The notes: generated by a model not told the origin, from the letters alone. Positions 15,439 to 24,667 are shown, counted from the stretch's first letter. The stretch is 64,000 bases of DNA from Flavobacterium sp. (GCF_004295795.1 NZ_SEBR01000015.1:1-64000), one strand, 5' to 3'. Program-made: numbers and translations.

Positions 15439-17145
15439 TTACCAGAATCTCGCATATAAAGCCACGACCAAAAGCAAAGTCACAACAATCAAAGCCATTG
15501 TCGACGGAGCGACCTTGAACATCGATTTGTCGAGCACGTAAGCTTTCGCGCTCACTTTCGGACCAGTCAGACTGATGGCGATCATGAGCACCATCGTAAA
15601 GAAAAACGCCCAACCCATACAAATGTGGAACGGAATTTCCCAAACGCCTTTTGAGCTCTTGAAGGCCGAATACAACCAAGTTTCGTGTCCGAACAATTCC
15701 GGAGCGTAGTTGTTGAACAACACCGAAAGCGCGAAACCGGCAAGGATTCCGGCGATTGCTGCCGTTCCCGTGGTGCGTTTCCAAAACATTCCGAGGAAGA
15801 AAACCGCGAAAACGCCCGGGCTGATGAAGCCTGTGTATTTTTGGATGAACGTGAATCCGCCAGCGCCGCCAATTCCCAAAGTGTCGTTCCAGGTAAGTCC
15901 GATCGAGACGATCAAAGCCGCCAGAATCGTAAGACGTCCGATGATGACGAGCTTCTTCTCGCCCGCTTCTTTGTCGATGTATTTTTTGTGGATGTCAAGC
16001 GTGTAAATCGTCGAGATACTGTTGGCTTTTCCGGCCAAAGATGCCACGATCGCCGCTGTTAGTGCCGCCAGTGAAAGTCCTTTCAATCCTGTCGGAAGGA
16101 AACCTAGAACCGCCGAATAAGCGTTGTCATAAACCAAGGTTCCGTTTGGCGCCATTTCGGCTTGAAGTCCGCCGTTTTGGTAGATTACGTAAGCCGCGAT
16201 TCCCGGCAACATCACGATGATCGGCATGGCGAGTTTCATCAATCCAGCGAACAAAATTCCGGTGCGCGCCGTTTTCAGATCGGCGCCAAGTGCGCGTTGC
16301 GTGATGTATTGGTTACAACCCCAATAATTGAGGTTTACGATCCATTGTCCGGCGAAGTACATCGCGAATCCCGGTAACATCAGGTATTTGTCCACGTGAT
16401 CCTGACTCGCGCCCGGTCCGGGTTTGTCGATCATCATCTTGAAGTGATCCGGAGCGGCTTCCATCATTTTGTTCCATCCGGCGATCGCATCGGAACCCAA
16501 TCCGAAGTGTTCCGCGACCATCGTCAAGGCAATGTAAGTTGTTGCCAATCCGCCAATTACGAGAACAACAACCTGAATTACATCTGTAAAACCGATTACC
16601 TTCATTCCGCCAAGCGTAATCACCAAAGCGAAGAATGCCATTGCGATGATAATCAGGTGGAAAGTGCCCTCGCCTCCGCCGGCCATGCTGTTGATGGCGA
16701 TTGCGCCGAGGTACAAAATCGAGGTCAGATTGACGAAAACGTAAAGGAAAAGCCAAAAAATGGCCATGATCAAACTTACGGTTTCGTTATAGCGGTTCTC
16801 GAGAAACTGCGGCATCGTGAAGATTTTGTTCTTCAGATAAACCGGAATGAACCAGACCGCGACGATGATCAACGCGACTGCGGCGACCCATTCGTAGGCG
16901 GCGACAGCGACTCCTGCGAAAAATCCGTTTCCGGACATTCCGATGAATTGCTCGGCCGAGATGTTCGATGCGATCAAAGAAGCACCGATCGCCCACCAAG
17001 TGAGTGACCCTTCGGCCAGGAAAAAGTCTTTGGAATCAGAAACCCCGTCGCCTTTTTTCTTCTTGTAAATCCAGTATCCGTAGCCCGCGACCACGAAAAA
17101 ATAAACGATAAAAATGATGTAGTCGACGGTAGCGAACTTATTCAT
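15439..17145 (-). CDS. Sodium/solute symporter (SSS family), probable L-arabinose uptake
   Basis: The 568-residue protein has about 14 membrane helices and the SSS family core, including GSLTWWAIGASLIASNISAEQF, the family's sodium-site region in helix 1/2. Such proteins take up sugars in the SGLT branch, and many Bacteroidota arabinose or xylose loci carry one. It ends the leftward araB-araD-araA operon, separated from araA by 191 nt that contain a hairpin with a T-run. That context is why I suggest L-arabinose as substrate. The start MNKFATVDY at 17145 replaces a longer open frame of 23 codons with no membrane or signal character. Confidence 0.88.
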   Translation of the reverse strand: MNKFATVDYIIFIVYFFVVAGYGYWIYKKKKGDGVSDSKDFFLAEGSLTWWAIGASLIASNISAEQFIGMSGNGFFAGVAVAAYEWVAAVALIIVAVWFIPVYLKNKIFTMPQFLENRYNETVSLIMAIFWLFLYVFVNLTSILYLGAIAINSMAGGGEGTFHLIIIAMAFFALVITLGGMKVIGFTDVIQVVVLVIGGLATTYIALTMVAEHFGLGSDAIAGWNKMMEAAPDHFKMMIDKPGPGASQDHVDKYLMLPGFAMYFAGQWIVNLNYWGCNQYITQRALGADLKTARTGILFAGLMKLAMPIIVMLPGIAAYVIYQNGGLQAEMAPNGTLVYDNAYSAVLGFLPTGLKGLSLAALTAAIVASLAGKANSISTIYTLDIHKKYIDKEAGEKKLVIIGRLTILAALIVSIGLTWNDTLGIGGAGGFTFIQKYTGFISPGVFAVFFLGMFWKRTTGTAAIAGILAGFALSVLFNNYAPELFGHETWLYSAFKSSKGVWEIPFHICMGWAFFFTMVLMIAISLTGPKVSAKAYVLDKSMFKVAPSTMALIVVTLLLVVALYARFW

Positions 17146-17166
17146 GAGCTGTAGTTTGGTTTGGTC

Positions 17167-17206
17167 AAAAAATGTCGGAAACCCTAGTGGTTCAAGGTTT
17201 CCGACA
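17167..17206 (-). terminator. Attenuator-like hairpin between araA and symporter
   Basis: A perfect 11-bp stem, TGTCGGAAACC (17173-17183) with GGTTTCCGACA (17196-17206), is followed leftward by T6 (A-run at 17167-17172). It sits inside the operon, so it probably reduces read-through into the symporter or stabilises the 3' end of the upstream message. Confidence 0.7.
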
Positions 17207-17336
17207 ACTATCAATAATAACTAATCTTTCGAATTAATAATGAATAAGTAATAATTAATAATGATTTGCTTTGTGACAAGTTCAGAGCCTAATCTGACTC
17301 CACCACAATTATTCATTATTAATTATTAACTATTAA

Positions 17337-18827
17337 TTACCTATAAGCTGCATCGTTCCAGCGAATTTCGTTGCGGAACTCGGCCAATCTCGTGTCTTTC
17401 CCGATAAGCAAGAATTCGATTCCGGCCATTTCGGCAAAATCGCGAATAATCTCGCTCGACAAGTTTTGGCTATAAGCCGTGTGGTGCGCTCCTCCGGCGT
17501 AAATCCACGCGGCACATCCGGTTTTCATGTCCGGATACGGTTTCCACAAAACCCGGGCAACCGGCAAATTGGGCAATTCGTTTTGCGGCTCGACGGCTTT
17601 CACTTCGTTGACGATCATCCGGAAGCGATTTCCCATATCGACAAGCGATGCGTTCAAAGCTTCTCCACCGGCGACGTTGAACACCAGGCGCGCAGGATCG
17701 GCTTTTCCACCGATTCCAAGCGGATGCACTTCAAGACTCGGTTTCGTACTGGCCAAAGACGCGTCGATTTCGAGCATGTGCGAACCCAAAACCAATTCGT
17801 TGTTCGGATCGAAATGGTAGGTGTAATCTTCCATGAATCCGTTTCCGCCTTCGAGTCCGGCGCCCATGACTTTGAAAGCGCGAACCAAGGCTGCGGTTTT
17901 CCAGTCGCCTTCTCCGGCGAATCCGTATCCGTCTGCAAGCAAACGCTGAACGGCGAGGCCTGGCAGTTGAAGCATTCCGTGAAGGTCTTCGAACGTGTCG
18001 GAAAATCCTTTGAAATTGCCGTCTTCGAGGAACTTTCTAAGTCCAAGTTCGATTCTGGCCGCTTCGTAAACGGATGCGTGGTCTTTTCCACCGCGGCGCA
18101 AGTTATCTGAAACGGTGTAAAGGTTTTCATATTCCCCTACCAGTTTTTCTATATCGTTTTCGGAAATCTCGGAAATAATGTGGACCAAATCGCCGATTCC
18201 GTAAGAGTTTACAGAAAATCCGAACTTCAATTCAGCTTCGACTTTATCGCCATCTGTTACGGCAACGAAACGCATGTTGTCGCCAAAACGCGCGAATTTC
18301 GCACCTTGCCAATCGTTCCAACCGGCGGCAGCACGTGTCCAATCGCCAATCTGTTGTTGCACGTCAGTCGCTTCCCAATGTCCTACGACGACTTTTCTCG
18401 ATTTGCGCATCCTTGAAACCATAAACCCAAATTCACGATCGCCGTGAGCCGACTGGTTCAGGTTCATGAAATCCATATCGATCGAATTCCAAGGAATGTC
18501 GCGATTGAATTGCGTATGCAGATGCAACAGGGGTTTGTTCAGGATCGACAGTCCGCGGATCCACATTTTGGCCGGTGAAAAAGTGTGCATCCACGTGATG
18601 ACGCCAATTACGTTTTCGGCAGAATTCGCCGCGAGCAAGGTTTCATAGATTTCATCGGTGGTTTTTACCGTCGGTTTGAAGACGACGCGAACCGGAATGT
18701 TGGCCGAGGAATCGAGTCCGGCGGCTATGGCTTTTGAATGTTCGGCAACTTGTTTGAGCGTTTCCTCACCATATAAATGTTGGCTTCCGGTGACGAACCA
18801 AACTTCAAAGGTCTTGAGATTTGTCAT
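17337..18827 (-). CDS. araA: L-arabinose isomerase
   Basis: This cytoplasmic enzyme converts L-arabinose to L-ribulose with a Mn2+ cofactor. The 496-residue protein matches the family length. Conserved elements include the start [17 protein letters not shown], the Glu-containing [34 protein letters not shown] with a metal-ligand His, and [13 protein letters not shown] with the second His. It is the third gene of the araB-araD-araA-symporter operon; 26 nt separate it from araD. Regulation is expected at the araB promoter, which has an AraR-type palindrome just downstream of the start site. Confidence 0.98.
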   Translation of the reverse strand: MTNLKTFEVWFVTGSQHLYGEETLKQVAEHSKAIAAGLDSSANIPVRVVFKPTVKTTDEIYETLLAANSAENVIGVITWMHTFSPAKMWIRGLSILNKPLLHLHTQFNRDIPWNSIDMDFMNLNQSAHGDREFGFMVSRMRKSRKVVVGHWEATDVQQQIGDWTRAAAGWNDWQGAKFARFGDNMRFVAVTDGDKVEAELKFGFSVNSYGIGDLVHIISEISENDIEKLVGEYENLYTVSDNLRRGGKDHASVYEAARIELGLRKFLEDGNFKGFSDTFEDLHGMLQLPGLAVQRLLADGYGFAGEGDWKTAALVRAFKVMGAGLEGGNGFMEDYTYHFDPNNELVLGSHMLEIDASLASTKPSLEVHPLGIGGKADPARLVFNVAGGEALNASLVDMGNRFRMIVNEVKAVEPQNELPNLPVARVLWKPYPDMKTGCAAWIYAGGAHHTAYSQNLSSEIIRDFAEMAGIEFLLIGKDTRLAEFRNEIRWNDAAYR

Positions 18828-18853
18828 GATAATTCAGATGTAATGTTGTTGGT

Positions 18854-19552
18854 TTATTGGCCGTAATAAGAATCTGGCCCGTGTTTTCTTTCGAAGTGTT
18901 TTTTGATGAGCGAATCTTTGAGACGTGGCGCGCCCGGATTGATCTGTTCGGTCAAGAGCGCCATTTTCGCGACCGTTTCCAAAACTGCCGAATTGTAAAC
19001 TGCTTTTTCGGGCGATTTCCCCCAAGTGAAAGGCGCGTGGTTTCCTACCAGAATCATCTCGACTTCCTCATAATTCAAACCGCGATCCTCAAAGCAGTTC
19101 ATGATTTGGAAGCCGGTTTCGTATTCGTAATTGCCCTGGATGGATTTGTCGGCCATTGGCGGCGCGCAAGGAATGTCGACCGTCAAATGGTCGGCGTGCG
19201 TTGTCCCGAAGATTGGAATGTCGCGCTGCGATTGCGCCCAAGCCGTTCCGTAAACCGAATGCGTGTGCACGATTCCTCCGATTTTTGGCCAGTGTTTGTA
19301 CAAGACCGCGTGTGTTTTTGTGTCAGATGAAGGACGCAGATTGCCTTCGACCGTATTTCCGTCAAAATCGACAATAACCATACTTTCGAGCGTCAGATCT
19401 TCATAAGGAACGCCCGATGGCTTGATGGCAAAAACCTGCAAATCGTGGTCTGCGGCGCTTACGTTTCCGAAAGTGAAAAGCACCAAACCGAGCTTAGGAA
19501 GTTGCATGTTCGCCTCGTAAGCCGCCTTTTTTATAGGATCGTATTTGCTCAT
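18854..19552 (-). CDS. araD: L-ribulose-5-phosphate 4-epimerase
   Basis: This enzyme epimerises L-ribulose 5-phosphate to D-xylulose 5-phosphate, the entry point to the pentose phosphate pathway. The 232-residue class II aldolase-fold protein shows the substrate loop GNVSAADHD, the Zn-ligand motif VHTHSVYGTAWAQ and the third His in LVGNHAPFTWGKS. The start MSKYDPIKKAAYEANMQLP at 19552 is typical. The ATG overlaps the araB stop by 4 nt, so the two are translationally coupled. A longer open frame extends upstream inside araB and is not used. Confidence 0.97.
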   Translation of the reverse strand: MSKYDPIKKAAYEANMQLPKLGLVLFTFGNVSAADHDLQVFAIKPSGVPYEDLTLESMVIVDFDGNTVEGNLRPSSDTKTHAVLYKHWPKIGGIVHTHSVYGTAWAQSQRDIPIFGTTHADHLTVDIPCAPPMADKSIQGNYEYETGFQIMNCFEDRGLNYEEVEMILVGNHAPFTWGKSPEKAVYNSAVLETVAKMALLTEQINPGAPRLKDSLIKKHFERKHGPDSYYGQ

Positions 19553-21249
19553 GCAGAAACCAATTTTTGCGCTTTCGCGGATGTTTGGCCGGCGACGAAT
19601 CCGCCAAGAGCTTTGTAGTTTTCGTACCGCTTTCTGTAAATCGCCGAATTGTTTTCGTTCGGATGATATTCGACATCGAAACCGCGTCCCATCGCTTCCA
19701 TCGCTTCTTCGACCGTTTCGTAAATTCCGGCCGCGACCGCTGCGAACATTGCCGCTCCAAGTGCGCAAGTGTGTTTGAACTGATGGATTCTGATGGGCAT
19801 TTCGAGAACGTCGGCCATCATTTGCATCACGAACGGTGACTTTTTGGCGACGCCTCCAATCCCGATGATTCCTTTTACGGGAATGCCTTCCTCGATGAAC
19901 CTGTCAACGATCGCTTTTGCGCCAAAACAAGTCGATTCGGCTAGAGCGCGGAAAACTTTCGGCGCATCCGAACCCAAATTCAAGCCCGAAATCGCGCCTT
20001 TTAACAATTGGTTCGCATCTGGCGTCCGCCTGCCGTTCAGCCAGTCGATCGCAAGCTCGTTATGCGTATCGACGGGCAACAGCGCTGCCTGACGCGAAAG
20101 TTCAGGTATGATTTTATCGGCGATTTCTTCTTTCAGGGCGTCGGCGGTCTTCTTGTCGAGAATTGCCGAACTCGCCAGCAAATTGTCCAACGGCCAAAGC
20201 ACGAGTTTTTTGAACCACGCATAAACGTCGCCAAATGCCGATTGTCCGGCCTCAAGTCCCGCCATTCCAGGAATTACCGAACCGTTGACCTGTCCGCAAA
20301 TACCTTTGACGAGCTTTCCTTCGACGTCTTCGTTCGGGCAAACCAGAATGTCGCAAGTGGAAGTTCCCATGACTTTCGACAGATGGTAAGGTTCGATTTG
20401 TCCGCCAACTGCGCCCATGTGGGCATCGAAGGCTCCGACGCCGATTACGACATCAGTGGAAAGACCCAATTTTTGCGCCCATTCTGCAGAAAGGTTTCCG
20501 GCAGAAATATCGGACGTGAAGGTTTCGGAGAACAATTTATCGGTGATCCCGTTCAGGATCGGATCTAGCGATGAGAAAAATTCCTGTGGCGGCAAACCTT
20601 CGAATTCCTCAGCCCATAAGGCTTTGTGACCCGCGGCGCATCTGGAACGCTTGATTTTTTTGACGTCATTGCCGCCAGTCAGCAAAAACGGGATCCAATC
20701 GCAATGCTCGACCCACGAATGCAGTGCGTTCTTGACGGCTGTGTCAGCGCGAACCGTTCTGAGCAATTTGGCCCAAAACCATTCCGACGAATAAATTCCG
20801 CCTACATATTTAAGGTAATTGGTATCGAATTTTGTGGCGTGTTCGTTGATTTCGGCGGCTTCGGCAGTGGCTGTGTGGTCTTTCCAAAGCACGAACATAG
20901 CATGCGGATTTTCTGAAAAAGCGGGCAAAAGTGCCAATGGCGTGCCTTTCGCATCGACGGCAACCGGAGTTGAACCCGTCGTGTCCACAGAAATTCCTCT
21001 TATGTTTTTGGCGACTTCAGAGCCGCCGGCAAGCTGTAGACATTCCTTGATCGTCGCTTCCAGACCTTCAATATAATCGAGCGGATGCTGACGGAATTGG
21101 TTTTCGGAAGGCTTGCAATACAAACCTTGCTGCCAGCGCGGATAATTGAAAACGGATGAGGCCAATTCTGCTCCATTCGCGGCGTCGACGATTACCGAAC
21201 GAACAGAGTCGGAACCGTAATCGACACCTATGACATAGTTTTTACTCAT
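19549..21249 (-). CDS. araB: L-ribulokinase
   Basis: This FGGY-family kinase phosphorylates L-ribulose with ATP. The 566-residue protein has the N-terminal phosphate-binding motif GVDYGSDSVRSVIVD, the catalytic Asp in GVGAFDAHMGAVGG and the C-terminal ATP-binding segment GIIGIGGVAKKSPFVMQMMADV. It is the first gene of the leftward arabinose operon. A -7-like CATATTTG box (minus strand, 21297-21304) is followed by the AraR-type palindrome at 21264-21280, placed to block initiation or elongation. Confidence 0.97.
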   Translation of the reverse strand: MSKNYVIGVDYGSDSVRSVIVDAANGAELASSVFNYPRWQQGLYCKPSENQFRQHPLDYIEGLEATIKECLQLAGGSEVAKNIRGISVDTTGSTPVAVDAKGTPLALLPAFSENPHAMFVLWKDHTATAEAAEINEHATKFDTNYLKYVGGIYSSEWFWAKLLRTVRADTAVKNALHSWVEHCDWIPFLLTGGNDVKKIKRSRCAAGHKALWAEEFEGLPPQEFFSSLDPILNGITDKLFSETFTSDISAGNLSAEWAQKLGLSTDVVIGVGAFDAHMGAVGGQIEPYHLSKVMGTSTCDILVCPNEDVEGKLVKGICGQVNGSVIPGMAGLEAGQSAFGDVYAWFKKLVLWPLDNLLASSAILDKKTADALKEEIADKIIPELSRQAALLPVDTHNELAIDWLNGRRTPDANQLLKGAISGLNLGSDAPKVFRALAESTCFGAKAIVDRFIEEGIPVKGIIGIGGVAKKSPFVMQMMADVLEMPIRIHQFKHTCALGAAMFAAVAAGIYETVEEAMEAMGRGFDVEYHPNENNSAIYRKRYENYKALGGFVAGQTSAKAQKLVSA

Positions 21250-21263
21250 GATACTTTTCTATA

Positions 21264-21280
21264 AGTGTCAAAATAACACT
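21264..21280 (-). promoter_or_regulatory. Predicted AraR operator at araB
   Basis: AGTGT-CAAAATA-ACACT is a 5+5 palindrome with N7. It lies 15 nt upstream of the araB ATG and downstream of the -7-like box at 21297-21304, a repressor position. The same pattern occurs at 21419, 47482 and 47547. Confidence 0.7.
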
Positions 21281-21296
21281 AATATTTTCACATAAA

Positions 21297-21304
21297 CAAA
21301 TATG
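21297..21304 (-). promoter_or_regulatory. -7-like box for the araB operon
   Basis: On the minus strand CATATTTG differs from TAnnTTTG only in its first base. A TTG lies 15 nt upstream, closer than the usual 19. The AraR-type operator starts 17 nt downstream. Confidence 0.4.
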
Positions 21305-21418
21305 ACGCCCAAAAATTAACAATCGTGTAATTTGCACGTAAATAATTGACATTATTATAGAAAGCGCGAAAAGTTCAGTGCAGAATTCTCAGTCGCTTGC
21401 TTGAGAAGCATTTATTAA

Positions 21419-21435
21419 CGTGTAACAATAACACT
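21419..21435 (+). promoter_or_regulatory. Predicted AraR operator at the MFS gene
   Basis: CGTGT-AACAATA-ACACT has the same half-site and N7 spacing as the araB site. It overlaps where the -33 element of the TATATTTG promoter (21442-21449) would be, so a bound protein would exclude polymerase. Confidence 0.68.
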
Positions 21436-21441
21436 TATTCG

Positions 21442-21449
21442 TATATTTG
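21442..21449 (+). promoter_or_regulatory. -7 box for the MFS/GH97 operon
   Basis: TATATTTG is an exact TAnnTTTG match and ends only 4 nt before the ATG at 21454. The transcript would be leaderless or nearly so. Confidence 0.55.
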
Positions 21450-21453
21450 GCCG

Positions 21454-22584
21454 ATGACTTACTCGCCACGCACCTATCGCATCACGGTTTCCACGCTATT
21501 TTTTATGGCCGGATTGTGCTTTGCGAGTTGGGCGTCGAGAATCGCGACAATCCAGGAGAAACTCGGTTTGAACGAAGCGGAATTGGGCGGCGTACTCTTG
21601 GCCTTACCCGTCGGATTGATGCTTTCGCTCCCAATTTCTGGTTGGGCGGTTTCGAAAATCGGAAGCAGGAAAGTGCTTGCTGCGTCTCTCGCTTTATATG
21701 GCACGACTTTGGTTTTCCTCGGATTGGTCGATTCGGTTTCAGTGCTGGTTTTATGTTTGGTTTTCTTCGGAATGGCGAGCAACGCCGTGAACATTTCGGT
21801 CAATACACAAGCCGTCGCAACCGAAACGCTTTACCCGAAACCGATTATGGCCTCGTTTCACGGATTGTGGAGTTTGGCCGGATTCGTCGGAGCGGGAATC
21901 GGAACTTTCATGATCGGAAACAATGTCGAAACAGTGACGCATTTTCTCATCATCGGTGGAATCGTTTTGGTCGCCGTTGGCATCTGTTGGGGATTTTTGC
22001 ACGATGACACCGGAAAATCAGAGCCTGGACCGGCATTCGTGAAACCCGACAAATTCCTGATCACCTTGGGCGCAATCGCATTCTGTTCGATGATTATCGA
22101 AGGCGCGATGTTCGATTGGAGCACGATCTATTTCAAGAAAGTCGTAATGGCCGAAAAAGGCTGGATTGGCGCGGGTTACACGGCCGGAATGTGCGCGATG
22201 GCTTCCGGAAGATTCGTCGCCGACTGGTTTTCACATAAATTCGGACTCAAAACGACCTTGCAAACCAGCGGGATTTTGAGCTTTCTGGGTTGCGTGACAG
22301 TTGTCGTTTTTCCGACGCTGATTCCGGCTTTGTTAGGATTTTTGCTGATTGGCGCGGGAATTTCGTCTGTCGTGCCGATGATTTACAGCGTCGCCGGAAA
22401 ATCGACAACCATGAAACCCGGACCTGCAATTGCCGCAGTTTCTACAATCAGCTTCGCTGGATTTTTGATCGGTCCGCCGATGATCGGATTTATCGGTGAA
22501 CTTTTCAGCCTTAAAATATCTTTCCTCTTTCTCGCCACAATGGCAATTTGCGTGGTCTTTTTCACGACCCGCGCCAAAATCTGA
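21454..22584 (+). CDS. MFS transporter in the arabinose locus
   Basis: The 376-residue protein has about 12 membrane helices and the MFS loop motif in KIGSRKVLAASLALYG between helices 2 and 3. Its overall sequence style (MAGLCFASWASRIATIQEKLGLNEAELGGVLLALPVG) is that of the YbjJ-like MFS subgroup. It may import or export a pentose or a galactoside released by the GH97 enzyme encoded 17 nt downstream. I choose ATG 21454 because the open extension to 21397 would include the operator and promoter. It is divergent from araB and shares a 204-nt regulatory region with it. Confidence 0.85.
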   Translation: MTYSPRTYRITVSTLFFMAGLCFASWASRIATIQEKLGLNEAELGGVLLALPVGLMLSLPISGWAVSKIGSRKVLAASLALYGTTLVFLGLVDSVSVLVLCLVFFGMASNAVNISVNTQAVATETLYPKPIMASFHGLWSLAGFVGAGIGTFMIGNNVETVTHFLIIGGIVLVAVGICWGFLHDDTGKSEPGPAFVKPDKFLITLGAIAFCSMIIEGAMFDWSTIYFKKVVMAEKGWIGAGYTAGMCAMASGRFVADWFSHKFGLKTTLQTSGILSFLGCVTVVVFPTLIPALLGFLLIGAGISSVVPMIYSVAGKSTTMKPGPAIAAVSTISFAGFLIGPPMIGFIGELFSLKISFLFLATMAICVVFFTTRAKI

Positions 22585-22601
22585 CCTTAAAACTTCTAAA
22601 T

Positions 22602-24524
22602 ATGAAAGCGTTTTCCCTGAGTTTTTATTTGCTGTTCACTATATCGATTTCGGCTCAAAAAAGTGCGGTCGTCAAAAGTCCGGACGGCTCGATCGCAGTT
22701 ACTTTCGGACTTGACAAAGAACAGAAACCGTTTTATTCCGTGGCGAGAAGCGGCACTTTGGTGATTGGGAATTCGGCTTTGGGAATTGTCCGCAAAGACG
22801 GCGATTTCTCGAAAAAGCTGTCTGTCGTGTCGATTTCATCCGACAAGAAAATCACTGACAATTATCAGATGTACGTCGGAAAACAAAAAAACATCAGTTA
22901 TGTGGCGAACCAGAAAATCCTGCATCTCAAAAACGCATCGGCACAAAAAATCGACATCGTTTTCAATGTTTCGAATGACGGATTGGCGTTTCGATACATT
23001 TTTCCGGAAACCACATCAGACGTAAAATATATTACCGAGGAAATCTCGACCTACAATTTTTCCACATCCGCGAAAGCGTGGTTGCAACCGATGTCGAAGG
23101 CGAAAACAGGTTGGGAAAAATGCCATCCGTCATACGAAGAATATTACCAAAACGGCGTTCCCGTGAACACGAAATCGAACATTGGTTACGGTTGGGTTTT
23201 TCCGGCCTTGATCAATGAAGGACAAAATTGGGTCGCGATTTCGGAAACCGCCGAACGGAATTATTGCGCTTCGCATCTCGATTACGACGACAACCGAAAG
23301 GTTTTGCGCACTGTTTTTCCGCAGCCCGAAGAGAAGTTTTCAGCAAATGCCGCACTCTATCCCGAATCGAAATTGCCTTGGGAAACGCCTTGGCGCGTGA
23401 TTGCGATCGGAAATTTGGCGACCGTTACAAAATCTACTTTGGGAACAGATTTGTCCGAGAAATCGAAAATCGCGAATCCATCATTTGTAAAAAGCGGAAA
23501 CGCGGCTTGGAGTTGGGCGCTTTACAAGGACGACGGCACGAATTTCGAGCTTCAGAAAAAGTTCATCGAATATGCCCAAAAAATGACTTGGCCGTACGTT
23601 TTGATCGACGCCGATTGGCATGTGAGAATCGGCATGGATCGCGTGAAAGAACTTGTCGCCTATGCGAAAGAGCGCAACGTGAAACTGATTTTGTGGTACA
23701 ATTCTGCTGGCGATTGGAACACGACGCCTTATGGCCCACGAGGGAAATTCCTGACTGCCGAAGGTCGCGAATCGGAGTTCAAAATGCTTGCTGACATGGG
23801 CGTTGCGGGAACGAAAATCGATTTTTTCGGCGGTGACGGCCAATCGTTCATGGATTACTACATCGACATTTTGGAAACGGCCGCCAAATACGATATTCTC
23901 GTGAATTTCCACGGATCGACTTTGCCACGAGGTTTACAGAAAACGTATCCGAATTTTATGACTTCGGAAGCTATCAAAGGCTTTGAATTCGTGACTTTTA
24001 CGCAAGAAGGCGCCGACGCTCAACCGCAACATTGCGCGACGATTCCTTTCACCAGAAACCTGTTCGATTCTATGGATTTTACGCCTATGTGTCTCGACAA
24101 AATTCCTGGAAACGTGAAGCGCGTGACGACTTCGGGCTTCGAATTGGCGCTTCCGACTTTGTTCGTTTCAGGCATCCAACACTTAGTAGAAACGCCGGAC
24201 GCCATGGCGAAAATGCCCGAATTTGTTCAGGAATATTGCAAGGATTTGCCGACACTTTGGGACGAGACGCGTTTGGTTGCGGGCTTTCCAGGAAAAGATG
24301 TTGTGATGGCCAGACGACGCGGAAACGATTGGTTCGTTACCGGAATCAACGGCGAAAAATCTGAAAAGGAAATTGAGGTCGATTTGAGTTTCATTGGAAA
24401 TAAATCGGGCATTTTTATTGCCGATGGTGACAGTTCTTTGTTTGAAAAAGCAGATGTGAAAGCCGGGAAAATGAAAGTGAAATTGAAGGCTTTTGGCGGA
24501 TTCGTCATGAAGTTTCGCGGGTGA
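22602..24524 (+). CDS. Glycoside hydrolase family 97
   Basis: The 640-residue protein has a signal peptide (1-18) and the GH97 layout: an N-terminal beta-sandwich (about 20-280), a catalytic TIM barrel and a C-terminal beta domain. The barrel shows PYVLIDADWH, LILWYNSAGDW, GTKIDFFGGDGQSFM, NFHGSTLPRGL and TSEAIKGFE, typical of the family. GH97 includes inverting alpha-glucosidases, retaining alpha-galactosidases and a described bifunctional beta-L-arabinopyranosidase/alpha-galactosidase. The KIDFF Asp favours the retaining group by analogy. Its operon with the MFS gene under an AraR-type operator makes an arabinose-linked substrate plausible; that is inference. Confidence 0.9.
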   Translation: MKAFSLSFYLLFTISISAQKSAVVKSPDGSIAVTFGLDKEQKPFYSVARSGTLVIGNSALGIVRKDGDFSKKLSVVSISSDKKITDNYQMYVGKQKNISYVANQKILHLKNASAQKIDIVFNVSNDGLAFRYIFPETTSDVKYITEEISTYNFSTSAKAWLQPMSKAKTGWEKCHPSYEEYYQNGVPVNTKSNIGYGWVFPALINEGQNWVAISETAERNYCASHLDYDDNRKVLRTVFPQPEEKFSANAALYPESKLPWETPWRVIAIGNLATVTKSTLGTDLSEKSKIANPSFVKSGNAAWSWALYKDDGTNFELQKKFIEYAQKMTWPYVLIDADWHVRIGMDRVKELVAYAKERNVKLILWYNSAGDWNTTPYGPRGKFLTAEGRESEFKMLADMGVAGTKIDFFGGDGQSFMDYYIDILETAAKYDILVNFHGSTLPRGLQKTYPNFMTSEAIKGFEFVTFTQEGADAQPQHCATIPFTRNLFDSMDFTPMCLDKIPGNVKRVTTSGFELALPTLFVSGIQHLVETPDAMAKMPEFVQEYCKDLPTLWDETRLVAGFPGKDVVMARRRGNDWFVTGINGEKSEKEIEVDLSFIGNKSGIFIADGDSSLFEKADVKAGKMKVKLKAFGGFVMKFRG

Positions 24525-24574
24525 ATCCAGATTTTTCGAAGGACGCAAAATCGTCGGGAAGCCGCATTTTTCTA

Positions 24575-24667
24575 AGACCTAACAAATCTCTGAGATTTGT
24601 TAGGTCTGGCAAAGTTACCTCGAAAACAGAATTTTCAATTACAGATTTTCTGTAAAAATCGTTAAAA
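24575..24667. repeat. Composite palindrome + box + hairpin element, copy 2
   Basis: It contains the hairpin AGACCTAACAAATC/GATTTGTTAGGTCT (24575-24588, 24594-24607), a minus-strand TAACTTTG box (24610-24617), N18 to a minus-strand TTG (24636-24638), and the palindrome TTACAGATTTTCTGTAA (24639-24655), then GTTAAAA (24661-24667). The stem is identical to copy 1 and the palindrome-to-box distance is again 21 nt. TTG-N18-TAACTTTG would be a good leftward promoter. Confidence 0.82.

Noticed and set aside
17230-17336. AT-rich inverted stretches (TAATAATTAATAATGA and its complement) between araA and the symporter
   Set aside because: Low-complexity A/T repeats of this kind arise easily by chance; I could not define clean borders or a second copy.
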